Source: Erinaceus europaeus
Taxonomy: Eukaryota; Chordata; Mammalia; Eulipotyphla; Erinaceidae
Direction of reading: 5' to 3'
NCBI RefSeq assembly: GCF_950295315.1
Contig: NC_080179.1
Coordinates: forward strand, 71,794,615 to 71,858,614
Length of the DNA stretch: 64,000 nucleotides
Part shown: in pieces, positions 1-10,733 of the stretch
Layout: each line of letters starts with the position of its first letter
How positions within the stretch are numbered: position 1 is the stretch's first letter
Notes under the pieces: generated by a model
Database searches by the model: none
Told to the model about the DNA's origin: nothing
Seen by the model: the letters and a program-made list of their open reading frames with translations, nothing else
Made by a program: the position numbers and the translations under genes

Positions 1-22
1 ACACACATACACACACACACGA
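1..22. repeat. (AC)n microsatellite
   Basis: Nearly pure AC dinucleotides. The run is cut by the window edge and abuts the SINE-D copy that follows, as simple repeats at SINE tails often do. Confidence 0.9.
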
Positions 23-152
23 AAGAGAGATACAGACTAGAGAACTGCTCAGCTCTGGCTTATGGTGGTGCTGGGAATCGAACCTAAGAACTCAGAACCT
101 CAGACATGAAAGTCCTTTGTATAACCATTATGCTATCTTCCCAGTCCCTATT
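23..152 (-). mobile_element. SINE-D copy, antisense
   Basis: Antisense copy of the tRNA-derived SINE-D. The segment with CTCAGCTCTGGCTTATGGTG, then a B-box-like GGGAATCGAACC, then the reverse complement of the GCATAATGGTTAT head matches other copies at 44535 and 47205. The A-rich tail side faces the AC repeat. Confidence 0.75.
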
Positions 153-330
153 TTGGGCTTTCTCTTAGGTTATCTTAGGTAATGGAAATTTAGTGTAAGG
201 ACAACTAACAAAGAAGTAATGTATTTAATTCTAATGAAAAGAACCATTGAAAATGGTTGTGAAATTGAAGGAAACTTGACTAGTATCAGTAGGAAGTTTT
301 GAGAAAGACTAAGTAAAGATTTCCACTCCC

Positions 331-556
331 TGGATCGGTCAACGCCCCTGTTCAGCGGGGAAGCAATTACAGAAGCCAGACCTTCCACTTTCTGTACCCT
401 ACAATAATCCTGGGTCCTCCCAGAGGGATAAAGAAGAGGAAAGCTATCAGGGGAGGGGATGAGATATGGAGTTCTGGGGGTGGGAATTGTGTGGAGTCGT
501 ACCCCTCTTATCCTATGGTTTTGTCAGTGTTTCTTTTTTATAAATAAATTTAAAAA
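331..556 (+). mobile_element. L1 3' end, long-UTR type, 5' truncated
   Basis: Sense-strand terminal part of the long L1 3' UTR. It runs from CAACGCCCCTGTTCAGCGGG through the conserved CCAGAGGGATAAAGAA block to TATGGTTTTGTCAGTG and a TTTATAAATAAA tail. The same block ends the complete L1-A at 43020-43267, which identifies it as L1 rather than an independent repeat. Noncoding. Confidence 0.85.
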
Positions 557-1136
557 ATTTCCACTTCCAAATAAGTTAGACAAAAACACATGAAAAAGTA
601 CTGGTCATCAGGCAGTAGATGAAAAGCAAGCAGGAAGAGTCCTGCCATGGTCACAGCTTACTGTTTTGAGAGCATTTTCTTACTTCTAAATAGAGTGGGA
701 GAACCCAAGTATAGGAGTAGAATAAGGAAGGCACAGAATCAGTCATTTTCACATTCTTGAATTACACTAATTTTGTGCACTAGGATTAATGATGAAGAGA
801 ACAACATCAAGGAAGAAAGGAAGGGAGGGAAAGAAAGTTGGCGTAATCCCAAGGAGAGAAGATGGAGCTGAAAGTCTGGGGAGACTAAGGCAGTACGTGT
901 TCTGGGGGAAGCTCCCAGGAAAGAGAGAATGTGCAAAGACCAGTGGAGCACTTAGCTCTTCCATTTTTGAGGAAATCCCCTGGGACTTGCTAGACACCCA
1001 CCGGCAGGATTATGGGAGCAGTGCTGGGGCCTCCTTCCAGGCCCCGTGGGGGCTGTTCCTACATTTCTATGTCTTCACTTCTGCCCACAGCACACACTGG
1101 GAGAGATTATTCTTGGGAAGATGATATTTCTTACTT
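557..1136. other. Unassigned sequence
   Basis: No family recognised by eye. Open frames up to 111 codons exist on both strands, but none shows a domain, splice context or biased composition that supports a gene. Confidence 0.5.
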
Positions 1137-2262
1137 AAAAAAAAATTATTTATAAAAAGGAAACACTGACAAAACCATAGGATAAGAGGGGTACAACTCC
1201 ACACAATTCCCACCACCAGAACTCTGTATCCCATCCCCTCCCCTGACAGCTTTCCTATTCTTTGACCCTCTGGGAGTATGGACCCAGGGTCATTGTGGGA
1301 TGCAGAAGGTGGAAGGTCTGGCTTCTGGAATTGCTTCCCCACTGTACCGTTGTTGATCCACATTGAGGGAAGGGTCCTATGGGTGCCAACAAAGGGGTCT
1401 ATTGTTTTGCTCGTGATGGAGATGACCAGTAACAATGGAGAGAGGGATCTATTCAAGGTCTAGGCCCATCATGTCTGTTTGGGAATCTCAGGACTCCCCG
1501 ACTAGGGCCCCAGATGATGGCGTGGCCTGATAGTGACTAAAGAGTCATCATTAATGTATGCCAGTCTCTTGCCCTTATTCAGCTTTTGTAGTCCTTACTT
1601 TGATAAGGCTAGGTTTGGAGTGACTGATGGAAGTGTAATAGGAAGTAGGTGAGGAGGGTGTCTAGGTCTAAGTAGACACTATTAGGAACTTTATGTTGTC
1701 TTTTTAAGTCTTTCTACTTGCTTGCTGCATATACTGACTCACTGTAGACTATTGTGCACTTTTGCTTTCAGGTATATATTTTGCCCTAATTTATGGATAC
1801 ATGTGAGCATATGCCCTATCTCATGGGATCTGGTCTATTTCTAGGTTTTGGGACTTTGTTAGGAAGTGAACCACCTGAAATGGAAATAGAGATTCTTATG
1901 AGAAAGGAAAGATATCACCCAAGTAATGAGGCTGAAGGGTTGGCATTCCACGCCTGACATCTGTGGACACAGTCTGAAGTGCAGCATGCTGAGGTGGTAC
2001 TCGTTGCATTGATTAGGTTGGGATTGGCAGGTGCAATATAATTTGGTATGAATTGAGAAAAGCATGTAGGAAAGTGAGCCCCATCCTAGAGGTTCCAGGA
2101 CTGGGGAAAATATGGGCTTTATAGAGGAAGTGGGAGGTTCCTGTTGTCTTAGGGTTTAAGAAGGCAATAGATAGTTATTGCTGTAATCAAATTATTTGGT
2201 AATTGGGTTAACTTTGAATATCCCTTTGTTAGGATTTGCTGTGTCATACCAACATCACCATA
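1137..2262 (-). mobile_element. L1 3' UTR, long type, antisense
   Basis: About 1.1 kb of antisense L1 3' UTR. It starts with the reverse complement of the A-rich tail (TTTATAAAAAGGAAACACTG), passes the CCTCTGGGAGTATGGACCC block, and ends in a segment (CCTTTGTTAGGATTTGCTGT) that matches L1-B near 49270. ORF2 is absent, so this is an ordinary 5'-truncated copy. An internal stretch (1470-1700) is shared with 37030-37600 but not with L1-A, which indicates a UTR subtype. Confidence 0.85.
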
Positions 2263-3547
2263 ATTTTTGTCTTTTGACATTATTTATATGTAGCCGTGTC
2301 TTATAAAGTAACACCACTGGTTGCTTCTGTAGGGAGATGATCTTTCTTCTTGACTGGAGCCTCTCTGCTCGGGCTTTGTCTCCCCTGAGGAGACGTAGAC
2401 TTAGAGACAAAGCCTTCTTACTTACCTGATCAGGACACAATAGATCTGCTGCCCTGTCCTTGTGTTCTGACCTTTCCCAGGGAAATCTTCACTTGGCTTT
2501 CTTAGTCTGGTGAAGAAGCAGAGTTGAGATGCTGTCTGCTGAGCAGCAATGAAACACATCCCTGTATCTCAGGTGGTTTCATTCTAACCATTTGTTAGAA
2601 TTTCATTCTAACCACTCTGTTGAGCAGAAGCAACACTAGGCAAACCCTAAGTCTCCTACCAGTGGTTAGCCTAAATGAACTTCTCACCTTCTTCTTCTAG
2701 CGTTTGTCAACTTCTCACCAATCAGAACCGTACTGACAACAAACCTCATTTGCATTTGGATGTCCTTTCCCCAGCCTCCTGTTGATGATATTGAGTTTCT
2801 GGTCAGTTATATGGCTGCATAGGGTAGGGTGGCCCCTGGATTGCAGAGTTCCCAGTGAGTGAACACCAAACTATAACCCTTCAAAGCCAGAGCTTAATTT
2901 GGCTGTTGTAATTTGACTAGACTTCAATTGTCAGCTAATAAATCACAACCTTTCAGTGTGATGAGGTTTAAAAATAGAACTTTGGGGGCTGCTGTCACCT
3001 CCTGTCCAGCTCCCTGCCCTTCTCAGGATCCACGAGGTCATTGTGGTTGCAAGGGGCCGGGAATTTGTGTTGAATCTCACTTGAGTGAAACTTCTGGTCT
3101 CTTGCCCATCACATGAAATGAGGGTTGGCCTAAGTAAAAGCACAGTATGTGTCTGACATGTCCACTTTCCTGACCTCCAGGGACTTCTACTGGATATTTT
3201 TCAAGTTTGGCAAAGGTATGGAGATTTCTATAATGAAAAAAAAAATACTAAGATGATAAAGACTGCATAGAGTTTGACCAGGGTAATAAATAAGTTATTT
3301 GTCTGAGTGGTAAGAGCGAGCATTGCTGTTGACAATGGAGGCAAAGCTTAGATCATCTGAAGACAAAGCCACTTTGAAAAATGTGAGAGTTAGGAATGAC
3401 ATATTGTTCCTGTCCTAAAAAAATTCTTGGAGAATATGAATATTTAAAGAATAAGGGGGGAAATAAAGGAAAGAAAGGTCCTGAACCAGAGAAATCAAAG
3501 AAGCAGAAGAAAACAATGATGAAGGGGAGGATACTGGCCTTGGCTGG
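2263..3547. other. Unassigned, mostly unique sequence
   Basis: No large repeat recognised. It contains the 20-bp Vingi insertion at 2689 and a short direct repeat (TTTCATTCTAACCA at about 2577 and 2602). Small open frames here lack supporting features. Confidence 0.5.
2689..2708 (-). mobile_element. Ultra-short Vingi 3'-end insertion (20 bp)
   Basis: The 18 bases TTCTTCTTCTAGCGTTTG equal the reverse complement of the extreme 3' end of the Vingi copies at 18304 and 40885, that is the last codons, the TAG stop and a GAAGAAGAA tail. The insert is bounded by a perfect 11-bp direct repeat, AACTTCTCACC, at 2678-2688 and 2709-2719. A terminal element end plus a target-site duplication is what extreme 5' truncation during target-primed reverse transcription would leave. 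Confidence 0.75.
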
Positions 3548-3785
3548 GTATATGGATCCACCTGCCAATGCCAATGTCCAGTGATGAAGCAATTACAGAA
3601 GCCAGACTTTCCACCTTCTGCATCTCATAAAGAATTTTAGTTCATATCCCCAGAGGGATAAAGAATAGGGAAGCTTCCAATGGAATGGATGGGACACAGA
3701 ACTGTGGTGATAGGACTATATGAAATTATACCCTGTTATCTTACAATCTTGTTACTGATGATCAAATCAGTAATAATAATAAAGA
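3548..3785 (+). mobile_element. Diverged L1 3' end, long-UTR type
   Basis: Sense fragment with AAGCAATTACAGAAGCCAGA, then CCCAGAGGGATAAAGAATAG, ending in an AATAATAATAAAG tail. It is more diverged than the copies at 331 or 31286, so it is likely an older insertion. Confidence 0.75.
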
Positions 3786-4102
3786 AAGGTTGAAGAACAG
3801 AATGAACAAAATCCCAGCTCACGAGGGCCCTTTAACACCAGATGACTGAGGACCCTCAGGAAAACACGTCTCAGTGAGGAAGAAGGTCTTAGTGGTTAAG
3901 GTTATATTGGTTATAGAAATATCATCAAAATATCTTTAAGTCTTGCTGTACAAAGTTCAGTTGAGCTAAAGGTTACTTTTAGCTCTTAGTACTAAGTTTT
4001 TTTTAAAAAATGTAGTATAGCAGGATAGGGTTTAATGAAAACATGATACTACTACCTAGTGGCCTCCTAGAGCCAACCTTTATTTCTTGTGTGTGTGTGA
4101 AA

Positions 4103-4187
4103 AGAGAGAGAGAGAGAGGAGAGAGAGAGAAAGAAAGAAAAAGAGAAAGAGAGAGAAAGAAGGAGAGAGAGAGAAAGAGAGAGATAT
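4103..4187. repeat. (GA)n / (GAAA)n purine tract
   Basis: Polypurine tract of GA and GAAA units within a degenerate SINE-like stretch (about 4080-4310) ending in A-rich sequence. Purine-pyrimidine asymmetry is complete over most of it. Confidence 0.85.
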
Positions 4188-4364
4188 CACAGTATAGTTC
4201 CACCGCTCATGGAACCTCCCAACTCTGTCACTATTCTGGGATGACCTCTCAGACAGAGTTAGAGAGACAGAGATAGAGAGAAAAAAAAAGGGAAAGATGT
4301 AACATCAGTTAAGCTTCCTCCAGTGCCATGGGGGCCAGGTTTGAATCTGGGTTCTGCTCATGGC

Positions 4365-4405
4365 AAAAATAGCTCACCTGGGTACTATCCAGGTGAGCTA
4401 TTTTT
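4365..4405. other. Perfect 17-bp hairpin
   Basis: The arms at 4365-4381 and 4389-4405 are exact reverse complements (AAAAATAGCTCACCTGG and its complement) with a 7-nt loop, GTACTAT. The flanks resemble a degraded SINE tRNA-like head. No terminator or small RNA gene is implied. Confidence 0.8.
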
Positions 4406-4729
4406 CTGGCCTTGAAAAATACAGGTAAAACAACACCCTTCTCTTTTGCCTTAGCAAAATTAAAAATAACCAAAATCAAGATTTGCTAATAACAATGATC
4501 TTAAAAACTGTTCATTTGCATAAAAGATTAAAATACTGTATAGTAATATTATCATTGCGAGAAAAAAGACAACTATGAGAAAGATCTGTTTGAGAAGTTC
4601 ATTATATAAGTCTCCTCATGTCCTACTGGTTTACATGGAGATCAAGAAAAGCTTCAAAAAGACTGAAAATACTGTACGGTAGGGTGTTATTTAATGTTAA
4701 TAAGAAGAGCAAAAGACTTTTATTTAAAA

Positions 4730-4975
4730 GAATAGATGTGGATAGAGTGAGGTAGTTGGGCTTAAATGAGGTTATGAAGGTGGTACCCTCATGATAAAAT
4801 AAATGTCCTCTGAAGAAGAGGACATCAGAGTTCCCACACTTCCATGCGTAGCCACAGTGAGAAGATAGATCAGGCCCCCTCAGGACCCAGGTCTATGAGC
4901 ACCTTGGTCTTGGACTTGAAAATAGTCTTAGTAGTAACCTTGGCCTCCAGAACTGTGAGCAATAAGCTTTTATTG
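4730..4975 (+). mobile_element. ERVL-MaLR-like LTR fragment (MLT1/MST type)
   Basis: The order of words fits the 3' part of MaLR LTRs shared by placental mammals: TTAAATGAGGTTATGAAGG, a CCTCTGAAGAAGAGGACAT block, CACCTTGGTCTTGGACTT, then GCCTCCAGAACTGTGAGCAA before the polyadenylation region. It is diverged, as expected for an ancient insertion. Assignment rests on remembered family consensus; exact subfamily unknown. Confidence 0.65.
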
Positions 4976-4976
4976 T

Positions 4977-5137
4977 GAGGAGGGGATCAGGAGATGCCTC
5001 ACCAGTCAGAGCGCACACATTGCCATGCTTAAGAACCTGAGTTTAAGCACCTGACCATCGCATGGGAGTGCTGGCATGAGGAAGCATCTCTTTTTCTCTC
5101 TCTGCCTCCTCTTTCTCTCATCTTGCATCTTTAAAAA
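4977..5137 (+). mobile_element. Older SINE-A-like copy
   Basis: tRNA-like head (CAGTCAGAGCGCACACATTG) and GAGTTTAAGCACC in B-box position, then a pyrimidine-rich body and an A-rich end (TTTAAAAAAA). It is more diverged than most SINE-A copies here. Confidence 0.65.
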
Positions 5138-5490
5138 AATTATTAGTGATTTAACATTGATTCACAAAGTTGTAAGGCAATAGAGGTATAATTCCACACA
5201 GTTCCCACTACTAGAGTTCTGTGTCCCATCCCCTCCAATGGAAACTGCAGTAGTTCTCCCTAAGTCACTAATACAGGCTGATTCTACCTCTCTCTATCTC
5301 TATCTTTGTCTCTATCTCTGATTTCCCTATTTTTCTCAATGGTCTTGCCTTCACTTCCTTTCTAGTTCACCCCTACACCTATTACTACATCCAAGTGTCT
5401 CTCCTTTATTCCTCTTCTCTACTGGGTAAGTGAAACAGTGCCTGACTTCCTCGGGCATTTTCCAGATTTACTTCCCTTTCATTGATGCTG
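5138..5490 (-). mobile_element. Older L1 3' UTR, antisense
   Basis: Antisense copy of an older long-UTR L1 subtype: ATTGATTCACAAAGTTGTAA, the ACAGTTCCCACTACTAGAGT block and a distal segment with TTTTCCAGATTTACTTCC. The same family recurs, broken up by SINEs, at 34541-35755 and as a piece at 63495. Confidence 0.7.
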
Positions 5491-5499
5491 TATAAAAGC

Positions 5500-5800
5500 A
5501 TGATTCCTGCCAGAAAGAGAAGGATGAATATGGCATGATCCCACCCATAAACAGAAGTTGAAAAATAAGAACAGAAGGGAAAGCACAAAGCAGAACTTGA
5601 ATTGAATTTGTAGTATTGTGCCAAAGTAAAACACTCTGGGGTAGGGGGAGTGTTCAGGTCCTGGAACATGATGGTGGAGGAGGACCTAGGTGGGGGGTTA
5701 GAGTGTTAAGTGGAAAACTGAGAAATGTTATACATGTACCAGCTACTTTATTTTACTGTCGACTGTAAACCATTAATCCCCCCAAGGGAAAACAATGACA
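5500..5800 (+). mobile_element. L1 3' end, short-UTR type
   Basis: Starts in the last ORF2 codons (AGAAAGAGAAGGATGAATAT) and runs through the short 3' UTR (CAAAGTAAAACACTCTGGGG, GAGGACCTAGGTGGGG) to CATTAATCCCCCCAAGGGAA. 5'-truncated sense copy. Confidence 0.8.
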
Positions 5801-5919
5801 ACAACAACAAGATTCCTGGTGACAAAAGCTTCAGGTCCTGATGGAATGGCGTATAGAGCTCTGTGTTTTACTTCTGCTATTGTTTACCCCTCTGGGAGTA
5901 TGGACTGAAATTCTTTTTG

Positions 5920-6594
5920 GGAGGTTATGAACAGAATATTCACCAAAGAAGAAATCCAAGAGGTCAACAAACACATGAAAAAATGCTCCAAGTCTTTGAT
6001 TGTCAGAGAAATGCAAATAAAGACAACAATGAGATACCACTTCACTCTTGTGAGAATGTCATACATCAGAAAGAGTAGCAGCAGCAAATGATGAAGAGGT
6101 TGTGGTGACAAAGGAACCCTCCTGCACTGCTAGTGGGAATGTAAATTGGTCCAGCCTCTGTGGAGAACAGTCTGGAGAACTTTCGGAAGGCTAGAAATGG
6201 ACCTACCCTATGACCCTGCAATTCCTCTCCCAGGTATATGTCCTAAGGAACCCAACACACTCATCCAAAAAGATCTGTGTACATCTATGTTCTTAGAAGC
6301 ACAATTTGTAGTAGCCAAAACGTGGAAGCAACCCAGGTGTCCAACAACAGATGAGTGGCTGAGCAAGTTGTGGTCTATATACACAATGGAATACTACTCA
6401 GTTATTAAAAACAGTGACTTCACCATTTTCAGCCTATCTTGAAAAATTCATGTTAAGTGAAATAAGTCAGAAACAGAAGAATGAGTATGGGATGATCTTA
6501 TTCTCAGGCAGAAGTTGAAAAACAAGATCAGAACAGAAAACAGAAGCAGAACATGAACTGGAGTTGGTGTATTGCACCAAAGTAAAAGACTCTG

Positions 6595-6631
<37 letters not shown>

Positions 6632-6650
6632 AGAATACAGGTCCTAGAAA
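5920..6650 (+). mobile_element. L1 ORF2 C-terminal part plus short 3' UTR
   Basis: The translated sense strand gives L1 ORF2p C-terminal segments, with words such as [13 protein letters not shown] and TMEYYSVIKN, broken by frameshifts and stops. ORF2p is the L1 endonuclease/reverse transcriptase; only its far C-terminus is left, so this is inactive. The short 3' UTR carries an expanded (GT)n run at about 6597-6630 in place of the usual GGTGGGTGGGG. Confidence 0.85.
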
Positions 6651-6654
6651 AGGA

Positions 6655-7110
6655 TGACAGAACATTTGTTGCTCATAGCAGCACAATTTGTAATAGCTAA
6701 AATCTGGAAGCCACCCAGGTGTCCAACAACAGATGAGTGGCTGAGTAAGTTGTGGTCTGTATACACAATGGAATACTACTCAGCTATTAAAATGGTGAAT
6801 TCATCTTCTTTACCTCATCTTGGATGGAGCTTGAAGGAATCATGTTAAGTGAGATAAGCCAGAAAGAGAAGGATGAATGTAGGCTGATCACAACCATAGG
6901 CAGACATTTAAAAATAAGAACAGAAGGGAAAACACAAAGCAGAATTTGGACTGGATTTGTTGTTTTGTACCAAAATAAAGAATTCTGGGGCAGTGGGGAG
7001 TGTTCAGGTCCTGGAACATGATGGTGGAGGAGGACCTAGGTGGGGAGTTAGAGTGTTATGTGGAAAAGCAAGAAATGTTACACATATTCCATCTACTGTA
7101 TTTTACAGTC
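6655..7110 (+). mobile_element. Second L1 ORF2 tail plus short 3' UTR
   Basis: Begins in ORF2 (CATAGCAGCACAATTTGTAA), encodes [13 protein letters not shown] and TMEYYSAIK again, then the short 3' UTR. It directly follows the previous copy in the same orientation with no poly(A) between. Possible origins are a template switch, a deletion between two insertions, or a tandem event. Confidence 0.8.
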
Positions 7111-7111
7111 T

Positions 7112-7235
7112 ACTTTTTGGGGATGCAGAAGGTGGAGTTCTGACTTCTGGAATTGCTTCTCTGCTGGACACAGATGTTGGCAGGTCAATCCATACTTCCA
7201 GCTTGTTCTATCTGCCCCTAATGGGGTAGGTAGGG
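7112..7235 (-). mobile_element. L1 long 3' UTR fragment, antisense
   Basis: GGGGATGCAGAAGGTGGAGT to the GTCAATCCATACTTCCAG region matches the antisense long 3' UTR. Both ends are truncated, which is unusual for a simple insertion and suggests later rearrangement. Confidence 0.75.
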
Positions 7236-7763
7236 CTCTGGAGAGGTGATCTCATATTATCTTAAAAAAAAAAGTTTCCTAGGAGCAGCAGAATTGGGCA
7301 GGTGCAGAGCTCAGGTGATAACCATATAGATATGCTTGAGTCTCACTGTGAAAACATTGCATCTCTTCCCCTTATGCTACTATGTGTCAATATGCCCAGC
7401 TCACAGCCTCTAGCAGGAAGTGTCATTTGTCTTAGAATGCCATTACCTGTGCTCTGTAGATGGGAGACTTCCTCCTTTACATTCTCTAGATAGTCAGGGG
7501 ACTTCTCCTTCCTGGCAGGACTTGACCATGCTGGTGCTGTGTGACTGGTGCCGTGTCACATGAGAAGCCTAGCAGGCAGGCAGCAGCTGCCATTTGGATT
7601 GTGTCTGGAAGGGTGGCTTTATCTTGGGGATGGTTGGATGACAGAGAACCTTAGATGAAGAAGGAAGGAGTGAAGATGATACTAAGGGTGTACTGATTCT
7701 GTGACCGTGAGTTGATTGCTATTGGAGTGACCCTCACTGAGTACTAAAACTTTTTTTGCCCCT
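7236..7763. other. Unassigned; possible degraded retroviral interior
   Basis: No recognisable retroviral or host protein was found. Because a polypurine tract and 3' LTR follow at once, some of this may be decayed internal proviral sequence; that is inference only. Confidence 0.4.
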
Positions 7764-7776
7764 GAAAAAGGGGAGA
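7764..7776 (+). other. Polypurine tract next to 3' LTR
   Basis: GAAAAAGGGGAGA sits immediately before the TG that opens the LTR. In retroviruses this site primes plus-strand DNA synthesis, so it marks the downstream repeat as a 3' LTR rather than a solo LTR. Confidence 0.6.
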
Positions 7777-8134
7777 TGTTGGTCTGCTTCTAAATTCTGC
7801 TTCTAAGACCTTCTGTTTTGATCATCACATTAGGTTCGCTTGTATTACTTATGATGTGGTCTATTTACATCATCACTGTTTACCTGGGTCCCGCCCTGCC
7901 TGCAGGGTATTGGTTTAATCCCCACTGGTTAGATGGAAGCTTTCTATGTTCTGTTCGTGCCCTTTTTTTTTGCTCCACCTCCTCTCCTACTCATTTCTTT
8001 TCCCTTGCCACTTCCCGCGAAGAGATGCGTAAAAGGTGATGTATCTGATTAATAAAGGGGATACTGCTTCCCAGCTCAGCCACGAGTCCCTGGTCATCTC
8101 TCTCTACTGCCCGTGAAGCTAGCCTGGCCCGGCA
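7777..8134 (+). mobile_element. Endogenous retrovirus 3' LTR (about 358 bp)
   Basis: Opens with TGTTGGTCTGC and closes with CCCGGCA, giving the TG...CA ends of an LTR. AATAAA at 8051-8056 is a plausible polyadenylation signal about 80 bp from the end, and the terminal pyrimidine-rich CTCTCTACTGCCC looks like U5. Length fits class II (ERVK-like) LTRs, but class is not certain. No envelope, polymerase or gag coding sequence was recognised upstream, so the provirus is truncated or decayed. Confidence 0.6.
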
Positions 8135-8159
8135 GGGAGAAAGGCATTTTCTCATATAT

Positions 8160-8206
8160 TTTCCTTCCTTCCTTCCTTCCTTCCTTCCTTCCTTCCTTCC
8201 TTCCTT

Positions 8207-8246
<40 letters not shown>
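8160..8246. repeat. (CTTC)n / (CT)n microsatellite
   Basis: About twelve CTTC units then a CT run and a T-rich end. It joins the tail of the antisense SINE that follows. Confidence 0.9.
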
Positions 8247-8250
8247 CCCC

Positions 8251-8506
8251 CTATAGGGTTATCACTGAGTTTGTTATCTGCAAGATCCTACCACACCCAC
8301 TCCCCCCCCCATTTTTATTCCCCATTTTTATTCCTGTTTTTGGTAGAAGGAGAGAGAAATAGAGAGAAGAAAGGAGAGCCATCTGCAGCACTGCTTCATT
8401 GCTCATGAAGCTTCCCACTGCCTGCAGGTAGGCACTGGGGACTTGAACCTGGGTTTTTGCACATGGTAATGTGTATTCCCTACAGGGTGTGACACCTCTG
8501 GGTCCC
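8251..8506 (-). mobile_element. Antisense SINE (SINE-A/B-like)
   Basis: CTATAGGGTTATCACTGAGT matches the 3' module of SINE-B in antisense; then purine-rich body, TGCTTCATTGCTCATGAAGC, CTGCAGGTAGG and a B-box-like GACTTGAACCTGGG. Diverged copy. Confidence 0.75.
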
Positions 8507-10532
8507 TATTTCTTGTTTCTTACTGATAGAATACTCCACAATGTGGTTAACCCGAGGTTCTCTGAATACATTTCAGGGTCTGTTCAGATGTTCCTAGTTG
8601 TGCAAAGCTGGTATTAGTACTCTGTCACAGAGCACAAGATGGGAGACAAACCTGAAAAGGCACAAAGGTTTTTTTTTTGGGGGGGTGGGGATATTACTAT
8701 GTGTGTAGTTGTTTATGTTTTTGAAGTTCATTTACTCCTGTGATTCATTTAGATTTGTGCTGAGCTCACTAACATGTGACACACGATTAATGTATTTGTA
8801 AACCGTCAGCCACAGAATTTGAGTTTAATTTAAAAAATGCTCTTTGCACTTTGCTATCCCTATTTATCCTCCCACCCACTAAGACATATTTTAAAATCTA
8901 ACCTTGCCCTTAAATGGAGATGAGTATGTTTTAGTGATTGTTTTTGCACCTTAGGGGGTTCAGTAATAGATGCTCAAATGCCTTACTCCCAGGTCATTGG
9001 ACTGAATCTGGTAGACACCTGTACTGAATGTGTATTGCATGCATCCAGTGATATATTGGTAGTTGCCTTCTCAGCCAGATGCAGCTAGAAAGACACAGGA
9101 AATGCAGGAAATACAATGTCAGCAGAATAGCCTGGTGTGTGAGGCAGTGTTAATGGGTGAAAACCTAAGGAAAGTCAAGGAAAGGTTGCTGTGATTATTG
9201 CTGTTCATCTCTCTTGTTTATTTCAGAGAGTCCTGTAAAGTCATGAGGGTCCCTGGAGGACTCTAAACTGGAGACAAGCATTGTGGACAAAAACAAATGT
9301 TTTCATATGGAGCCTGGCAGCTGGGAAGGAAGATAAATAGCACTGGGACCAAGATCTCGTATTTCACCATGTTAGAAGGAATGCTTTGATTAGAGTCCCC
9401 AATAGCAGTCTCCTTGGGTCATCTCTGGAGTCCGAGCTGTACTGGGTGATTCCTAGGTCCTGTAGGCCTGTGAAGATGCCCTGAGAGGTACAGAGTGAAT
9501 GTTAGCCACCTGTCACAGATATTCAAAGCCTCCTTGAAGAATGTGTGGAAAAAGCAGCTGAAGAAATTTGGAATCTTGATTGATGGCGCCAGTCGGATGC
9601 TTGGGTGCTTAGCCAGTGATGCTGTGGTGGGATTTAGTTTGGAGGGAATTGATAAAGGATTAACACCTGTGGAAAAGAGTGGGGAGGAAGCAGGACTAAA
9701 CAGAGGGAGTTGAAATGGGACATAGGCATAAAAAAATTGTGGCCAACGCTAGGGGGAGCTCTGGAATGCGTTCTTCACATCAGTGCTACTTTGTTTTGGG
9801 CTGAAATTAATGTACTTCTAGATTCAATCAATCATGGGTGTTGGCTGCCTTTTTTTGGGTGTACCCTTGAGTAAGGTGACTCTGCAACCAAGGCAAACCC
9901 AGAAAAAGCTGACAGTTGACAGCTAGAGCCACATGTCATCCCCTGAAAGAGATACGATGGTGGCCGGTCTCCATCCTGATGGCAGGTCATATGCCAGAGT
10001 TGAAACGAGCAGGGGTTCTGCTGACCACGAAGATGATGCTATTCTTTCCATTAGAAAATAATTATTGAAGATTTTCTTAGTGTCAGGCATGGTTTTAGGT
10101 ATTGATGCTTCAGAAATGAGGGAAAGAGTGAAAAACAAGAAAAAAAATCCTTATGTTTAGCAAATTATCTTTTGAATTTGGGGGAGGAGAAGAAGAGATA
10201 ACTTGTAACAAAGAAATGAAAATTTGTATGGTGCTGGTCAATGCAATGCTAAGTACTGTGGTGAAAGTAAGACATTAAAGGCGTAGGAAGGAAGTGTAAG
10301 CCAGAGGGCATTGCAGTTAAACATAAAAAAAGAATAGTCAGAAACATAAAGAAGACATTTGAAGTGGGCTAACTATAAGTGGGGCATCCTCTGATTGATT
10401 AGGGGTGCACCTTTAGCTTTCTTTGATTGGTCCTGACTTGAAGGTAGAGCAAAAACTGAGTTGTCAGTTGTTAATCAAGTCCTGGTCAATTGGGGGTGGG
10501 GGTCCACCTTTACAGAGATTGCTGTTTAGAGG
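8507..10532. other. Unassigned, largely unique 2.0 kb
   Basis: No lineage-specific repeat recognised. Open frames of 71-72 codons (9495-9713 plus, 9923-10138 minus) show no known domain. A short T/G homopolymer junction lies near 8670. This is one of the longer repeat-poor stretches of the window. Confidence 0.5.
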
Positions 10533-10733
10533 GTCCAGGTGGTGGTGAGCCAGGCTGAGTGCACATGTTATCATGTGTGATGATATGAGTTCAAGCCCCT
10601 GGCCCCTGCCTGCAGGGGGAAGCTTCGCAAGTGGTGCAGTGCTGCTGGTGGCCTCCTCTCTCTCATTCTCTCCTCATCCACCTCTTAATATCTGTGTCCA
10701 CAAAGTAACTAAACTATAAATAAATAATAAACA
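10533..10733 (+). mobile_element. SINE-A copy
   Basis: GCTGAGTGCACATGTTATCA head, GAGTTCAAGCCC as B box, CCTGCAGGGGGAAGCTTCGC body and an AAATAAATAATAAAC tail. Confidence 0.8.

Noticed and set aside
789..1124. 111-codon open frame
   Set aside because: Overlapping frames on the other strand are equally long; no domain, start context or splice evidence.
4365..4405. MicroRNA precursor
   Set aside because: Stem of 17 bp with a 7-nt loop is too short, and flanks do not extend the pairing.
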